This document shows, one piece after another, positions 5,514-5,824 of a stretch of 5,824 bases of DNA. The translations under genes were made by a program, and so were the position numbers. The DNA comes from Campylobacterales bacterium. GTDB lineage: Bacteria > Campylobacterota > Campylobacteria > Campylobacterales > QNZT01. The notes under the pieces are model-generated. The model had not been told where the DNA came from and ran no database searches. It saw only the letters and a program-made list of their open reading frames with translations. The stretch is taken from contig DQTU01000336.1 of the NCBI GenBank assembly GCA_015662615.1, positions 1 to 5,824 on the forward strand, written 5' to 3'. Within the stretch, counting starts at the first letter, position 1; each line of letters begins with the position of its first letter.

Positions 5514-5824
5514 ATGAGAAATAAGTTTATGATTACAATCAGTGATGTTCATGGCTCTAAGCAATATACACTGCATGAATTAATGCGTCGTCTTGCATTG
5601 TGGGTTGTAATTGGAATTGTTGTCATTTTTGCTGTAGGTGCTATTTTAATTAAAACGCTTTCATCAAAAGTAGATGACTTAGATGATTTGACTTTGAGTT
5701 TAAAAAAGACGCAACAATCTTTGATTGATGAAAACAGCAATCTGCAAGATATAAAAACAGTTTTATTATCTGAAAAAAATATTCTATTACAAAATATCGT
5801 CAATAAATCTCAAGAACTTGAGTC
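5514..5824 (+). CDS. Probable membrane-anchored M23 family peptidase, N-terminal part; runs off right edge
   Basis: The first 103 residues are present. They comprise a short cytoplasmic N-terminus with MITISDVHGSKQYTLHELMR (6-25), a transmembrane helix at about 28-50, and a heptad-rich coiled coil from about 52 to the edge (SSKVDDLDDLTLSLKKTQQS and onward, with LxxENxxL-like spacing). This layout is what I know from Campylobacterota M23 (LytM-type) endopeptidases, whose zinc-dependent domain cuts peptidoglycan cross-links and lies at the C-terminus, outside this window. The catalytic domain itself is not seen, so the call rests on architecture, on the N-terminal motif and on context: a LysM gene upstream and a bactofilin gene in the vicinity, as with csd1/csd2/ccmA in Helicobacter pylori. 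The start is well supported by AGGAA at 5504-5508, 5 bases before the ATG. A different coiled-coil membrane protein remains possible. Confidence 0.65.
   Translation, partial: MRNKFMITISDVHGSKQYTLHELMRRLALWVVIGIVVIFAVGAILIKTLSSKVDDLDDLTLSLKKTQQSLIDENSNLQDIKTVLLSEKNILLQNIVNKSQELE

Noticed and set aside
5373..5803. Minus-strand open frames at 5373-5576 and 5549-5803
   Set aside because: They are antisense to the mini-protein and the peptidase start; the homology between those two plus-strand frames shows that plus is the coding strand.
1..5824. CRISPR array, tRNA or rRNA gene, insertion sequence or attachment site
   Set aside because: No regularly spaced repeats, RNA-gene signatures, transposase frame or terminal inverted repeats were seen; nearly all of the window is accounted for by coding sequence.

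Overview
The window is AT-rich, with A/T-ending codons, tight gene packing and Lys-rich proteins. Its gene families (bactofilin, LysM membrane protein, DHH phosphoesterase and M23 peptidase together, plus periplasmic rhodanese and PilJ-domain proteins) suggest a Campylobacterota genome of the Sulfurimonas/Sulfurovum type. The taxonomic call is inferred from gene content and style; there is no rRNA or other marker here.

Layout. Positions 1-346 on the minus strand hold the start of a bactofilin gene that runs off the left edge. Its start codon and its beta-helix body lie in different frames, joined across A-tracts. A divergent intergenic region (347-496) follows. From 497 to the right edge all genes read on the plus strand with gaps of 8-23 bases and no visible terminator, so they look like one transcription unit: a secreted rhodanese-like protein (497-1144), a secreted protein made of four PilJ-type sensor modules (1155-2834), a second secreted rhodanese-like protein paralogous to the first (2847-3497), a single-pass membrane protein with a C-terminal LysM domain (3507-4334), a DHH/DHHA1 phosphoesterase-family protein (4349-5290), a 63-residue membrane mini-protein (5314-5505), and the N-terminal part of a membrane-anchored M23-type peptidase candidate (from 5514, cut by the right edge).

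How they may work together. The first three genes form a periplasmic module: a tandem-repeat ligand-binding protein between two rhodanese paralogues. One paralogue keeps all four family cysteines. The other has lost three of them, including the catalytic one, so an active/inactive pair is plausible. The right half, together with the divergent bactofilin, looks like a cell-wall and cell-shape set: bactofilin scaffold, LysM peptidoglycan-binding protein and M23 hydrolase.

The main oddities are the cysteine-stripped rhodanese paralogue, the four-module stand-alone PilJ protein, a DHH protein with three expected metal-ligand or catalytic positions replaced, a duplicated N-terminal stub of the M23 gene with a relic ATA start, and the out-of-frame bactofilin start. 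All family assignments come from reading motifs; no database search was run.
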